Source: a bacterium
GTDB lineage: Bacteria; SZUA-182; DTGQ01
Assembly (NCBI GenBank): GCA_040755755.1
Contig: JBFLZW010000006.1
Location: forward strand, 1 to 64,000
Reading direction: 5' to 3'
Length of the DNA stretch: 64,000 nt
The notes under the pieces were generated by a model that ran no database searches, was not told the origin of the DNA, and saw only the letters and a program-made list of their open reading frames with translations. Position numbers and translations under genes: made by a program. Shown here one piece after another: positions 61,808 to 64,000 of the stretch (positions are counted from its first letter, which is position 1; each line of letters starts with the position of its first letter).

Positions 61808-63952
61808 TTGGCCAAGATGAATGAACCCTTTACCAACCGCCTTATCCACGAAAAAAGCCCATATCTTCTGCAGCATGCTCATAATCCCGTGGACTGGTAT
61901 CCCTGGTCGGATGAAGCCTTTCAGAAGGCCAGGAACGAGGACAAGCCGGTTTTTCTGTCGAGCGGCTATTCCACCTGTCACTGGTGCCATGTGATGGAGA
62001 GAGAATCCTTCTCCGATCCGGAGGTCGCCCGGATCCTCAACGGGCATTTTGTGCCGATCAAGGTCGACCGGGAAGAGCGTCCCGACATCGACAATTTTTA
62101 CCTGAAGGCGGTCATGGCCATAACCGGCAGTGGGGGCTGGCCATTGACCACTTTCCTGACTCCCGACAAGAAGCCTTTTTGGGGCGGCACGTACTACCCC
62201 CCGGAAGACAGGCCGGGAACGCCCGGATTCAAAACCCTTCTTCTGACAATCGCCCATGAATGGGAAAACCAGCGGATACGGCTGCTCACCTCAGCGGAAA
62301 GCGTCATTCATGCCTTTATCGAGCAGCAAAAGGTGGAAAGAGGCAAAGTCGTTCCCCTGGACAGGAAAGAATTCGTCAAGGCCTATCATAATCTTTCCTC
62401 CCATTTCGATGAGCGATTCGGAGGATTCGGCGGTGCACCGAAATTTCCAAGACCCCATCTGTTATCATTCCTGCTGAGATACTGGAAGCGCACTGGTGAA
62501 GAACGGGCCTTGTGGATGGTGGAGCATACCCTCCTGCAGATGGCCAGGGGAGGGATTTACGACCACATCGGAGGAGGTTTCCACCGCTATGCCACCGATG
62601 CCCAGTGGCGAATCCCCCATTTTGAAAAGATGCTGTATGATCAGGCACTTGCTTCCAAAATCTGCCTTGAGGCCTATCAGTCAACCGGACGAAGAGAGCA
62701 TGCGCAAACAGCCAGGGAGATTTTCGAGTATGTGCTTCGTTCTCTGACTGACCCGGAAGGGGGATTTTATTCCGGCCAGGATGCGGACTCTGCCCCGGAC
62801 CCACGTCATCCTGAAGACAAGAAAGAGGGAGCATTTTATCTTTTCAATCATGACGAAATAATGGCTGCCCTGGGCAGGGAGCGGGGAGAAATCGTCAGCT
62901 CGTATTTTGGCCTGAGCCCGCAGGGGGGAGATGGACCCCTTCAGCAAGGCGAAGAATTCATGGGGAAAAACATTCTTTGCATTTCCCGCAGCCTGCCTGA
63001 TATTGCACACCTTTTCAACCGGAGCACCGGAGAGATTGAAGCAATCATCCGGGAATCGAAGGATATGCTCCTGAAAATCCGCTCGAAGCGGCCAAAGCCC
63101 CATCTCGACGACAAGATACTGACTGACTGGAATGGATTGATGATCTCCGCACTGTCTCTGGGATCGCGAGTCCTCGGCGAGCCGCGCTATCAGGAGCGGG
63201 CAGAAAAAGCAGCCCGCTTCATCCTGCACAACCTCATGGACCGGGGCGGAAGACTCTTGCACCGCTATCGCGACCAGGAAGCGGCAATTTCCGGAATGCT
63301 TTCCGATTATGCCTTTTTCATTCAGGGATTGCTCGATCTCTATGAAGCATCCTTCAATCCGGCATACCTCAAGCAGGCCAGGTTCCTTGCCGGGCAGATG
63401 CTCGACCTTTTCTGGGATGAGAAGGCAGAAGGCGGCTTTCTCTTTACCGCCAGGGACCGGGAGCAAATGCCCCTGCCACTGAAAGAAGCCTACGACGGCG
63501 CTATCCCGTCTGGAAATTCTCTGGCTGCCCTGGACCTGATCCGGCTGAGCAGGCTTACGATGGACCGGGCGCTCGAAGAGAAAGCAGCCGCAGTGTTTAA
63601 AACCTTCTCCCAGGAGATATCCCAGGCACCTGATTCATACTGCCAGATGCTGATGGCCTTTGATTTCGCTCAAGGCCCACCCCTGGAGATTGTCCTGGCC
63701 GCACATGGCGATAATAGAGAGCTTGCAGCTATGGTCAATCTTGTGTTCCAAAAGTTCATACCGAATCGAACCATAGCCTTCCGCCCGCCTTCGGGCAGAG
63801 AGCTTGAGGAAACCCTGGACATCATGCCCCACCTGCAAAACCAGCCGCCCCTGGAGGGAAAGACCACGGCCTATGTATGCGAAAAATATACCTGCAAGCC
63901 CCCGGTGCACAGCGCAGCGGAGCTTGGGGAGATGCTCAAAGGGGGGGAGTAG
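61808..63952 (+). CDS. DUF255 thioredoxin-domain protein (YyaL-like)
   Basis: 714 residues from TTG 61808 (GAGAGG 7 nt upstream) or ATG 61817. The N-terminal thioredoxin-like domain begins [17 protein letters not shown] and contains CHWC (Cys57, Cys60) in [35 protein letters not shown] is conserved. The remainder is a six-hairpin glycosidase-like (alpha/alpha toroid) domain with [11 protein letters not shown] and [10 protein letters not shown]. Length and architecture match the SPATA20/YyaL family. Function unknown; the remaining 48 bp to the window end hold no complete feature. Confidence 0.92.
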   Translation: MAKMNEPFTNRLIHEKSPYLLQHAHNPVDWYPWSDEAFQKARNEDKPVFLSSGYSTCHWCHVMERESFSDPEVARILNGHFVPIKVDREERPDIDNFYLKAVMAITGSGGWPLTTFLTPDKKPFWGGTYYPPEDRPGTPGFKTLLLTIAHEWENQRIRLLTSAESVIHAFIEQQKVERGKVVPLDRKEFVKAYHNLSSHFDERFGGFGGAPKFPRPHLLSFLLRYWKRTGEERALWMVEHTLLQMARGGIYDHIGGGFHRYATDAQWRIPHFEKMLYDQALASKICLEAYQSTGRREHAQTAREIFEYVLRSLTDPEGGFYSGQDADSAPDPRHPEDKKEGAFYLFNHDEIMAALGRERGEIVSSYFGLSPQGGDGPLQQGEEFMGKNILCISRSLPDIAHLFNRSTGEIEAIIRESKDMLLKIRSKRPKPHLDDKILTDWNGLMISALSLGSRVLGEPRYQERAEKAARFILHNLMDRGGRLLHRYRDQEAAISGMLSDYAFFIQGLLDLYEASFNPAYLKQARFLAGQMLDLFWDEKAEGGFLFTARDREQMPLPLKEAYDGAIPSGNSLAALDLIRLSRLTMDRALEEKAAAVFKTFSQEISQAPDSYCQMLMAFDFAQGPPLEIVLAAHGDNRELAAMVNLVFQKFIPNRTIAFRPPSGRELEETLDIMPHLQNQPPLEGKTTAYVCEKYTCKPPVHSAAELGEMLKGGE

Positions 63953-64000
63953 GAAGAGATTGGCCGTGGGGAAGAACAAGCGGGGATTGGGTCCAATCAG

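Overview
The window is about 64 kb of a bacterial chromosome of roughly 50-55% GC. It looks like an uncultured Gram-negative, probably anaerobic lineage: an RlpA-type lipoprotein with a SPOR domain, a selenocysteine-containing SelD beside FdhD (selenium and formate metabolism), the GatA/GatB route to Gln/Asn-tRNA, a ferredoxin-type DUF362 protein, and many PAS/HD-GYP signalling proteins of a kind common in Desulfobacterota and related phyla. The sequence has no rRNA or other decisive marker, so no genus can be named. I saw no tRNA or rRNA gene, no CRISPR array and no phage.

Layout. 1-3.5 kb: a broken 23S-IVP-type gene, then a multi-PAS hybrid histidine kinase. 3.6-11.1 kb (minus): an eight-gene, tightly overlapping operon encoding Yip1/B-box membrane proteins, DUF4129, DUF4350, a MoxR ATPase, DUF58 and a SpoIIM-like protein. 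11.3-13.1 kb: an APC permease fused to an EIIA-like domain. 13.3-15.0 kb: a methyltransferase and an acyltransferase. 15.2-17.1 kb: an ABC/OLD-type ATPase coupled to a PIN nuclease, the best candidate here for an undescribed defence-like system. 17.4-19.0 kb: a UDP-sugar dehydrogenase-type enzyme. 19.6-25.7 kb: a six-gene signalling island with response regulators, two HD-GYP proteins and a receiver-kinase. 26.3-34.5 kb: housekeeping genes lipA, hom, nadA, alaS, a small coiled-coil protein and a UbiB-type kinase. 34.5-40.1 kb: an eroded Rpn-type nuclease, a RavA/MoxR-like ATPase, RlpA, a small membrane protein and a HEPN gene with a frameshifted partner. 40.1-42.0 kb: fdhD and selenoprotein selD. 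42.2-49.7 kb: small DUF proteins, an SH3 protein, HU, gatA, gatB, an M23 peptidase and a dead subtilase fragment. 49.9-53.2 kb (minus): two secreted proteins. 53.4-56.2 kb: a cysteine synthesis cluster (Rrf2 regulator, cysK, serine acetyltransferase) split by a MITE. 56.2-64 kb: a secreted protein, a DUF362 ferredoxin protein, a HhH protein, a ferritin-like protein, a second cysteine synthase, a second MITE-like element and a DUF255 thioredoxin-domain protein.

The intergenic space is unusually repeat-rich. Two short-unit families (GGAGTCA heptamers and CAGTGGTC-type units) occur at eleven loci. A third unit containing CTACTCAGG sits just 3' of three minus-strand genes. There are also perfect palindromes and two non-autonomous inverted-repeat elements. 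One of these has an 18-bp terminal repeat and a clean 10-bp target duplication that copies the cysK stop codon.
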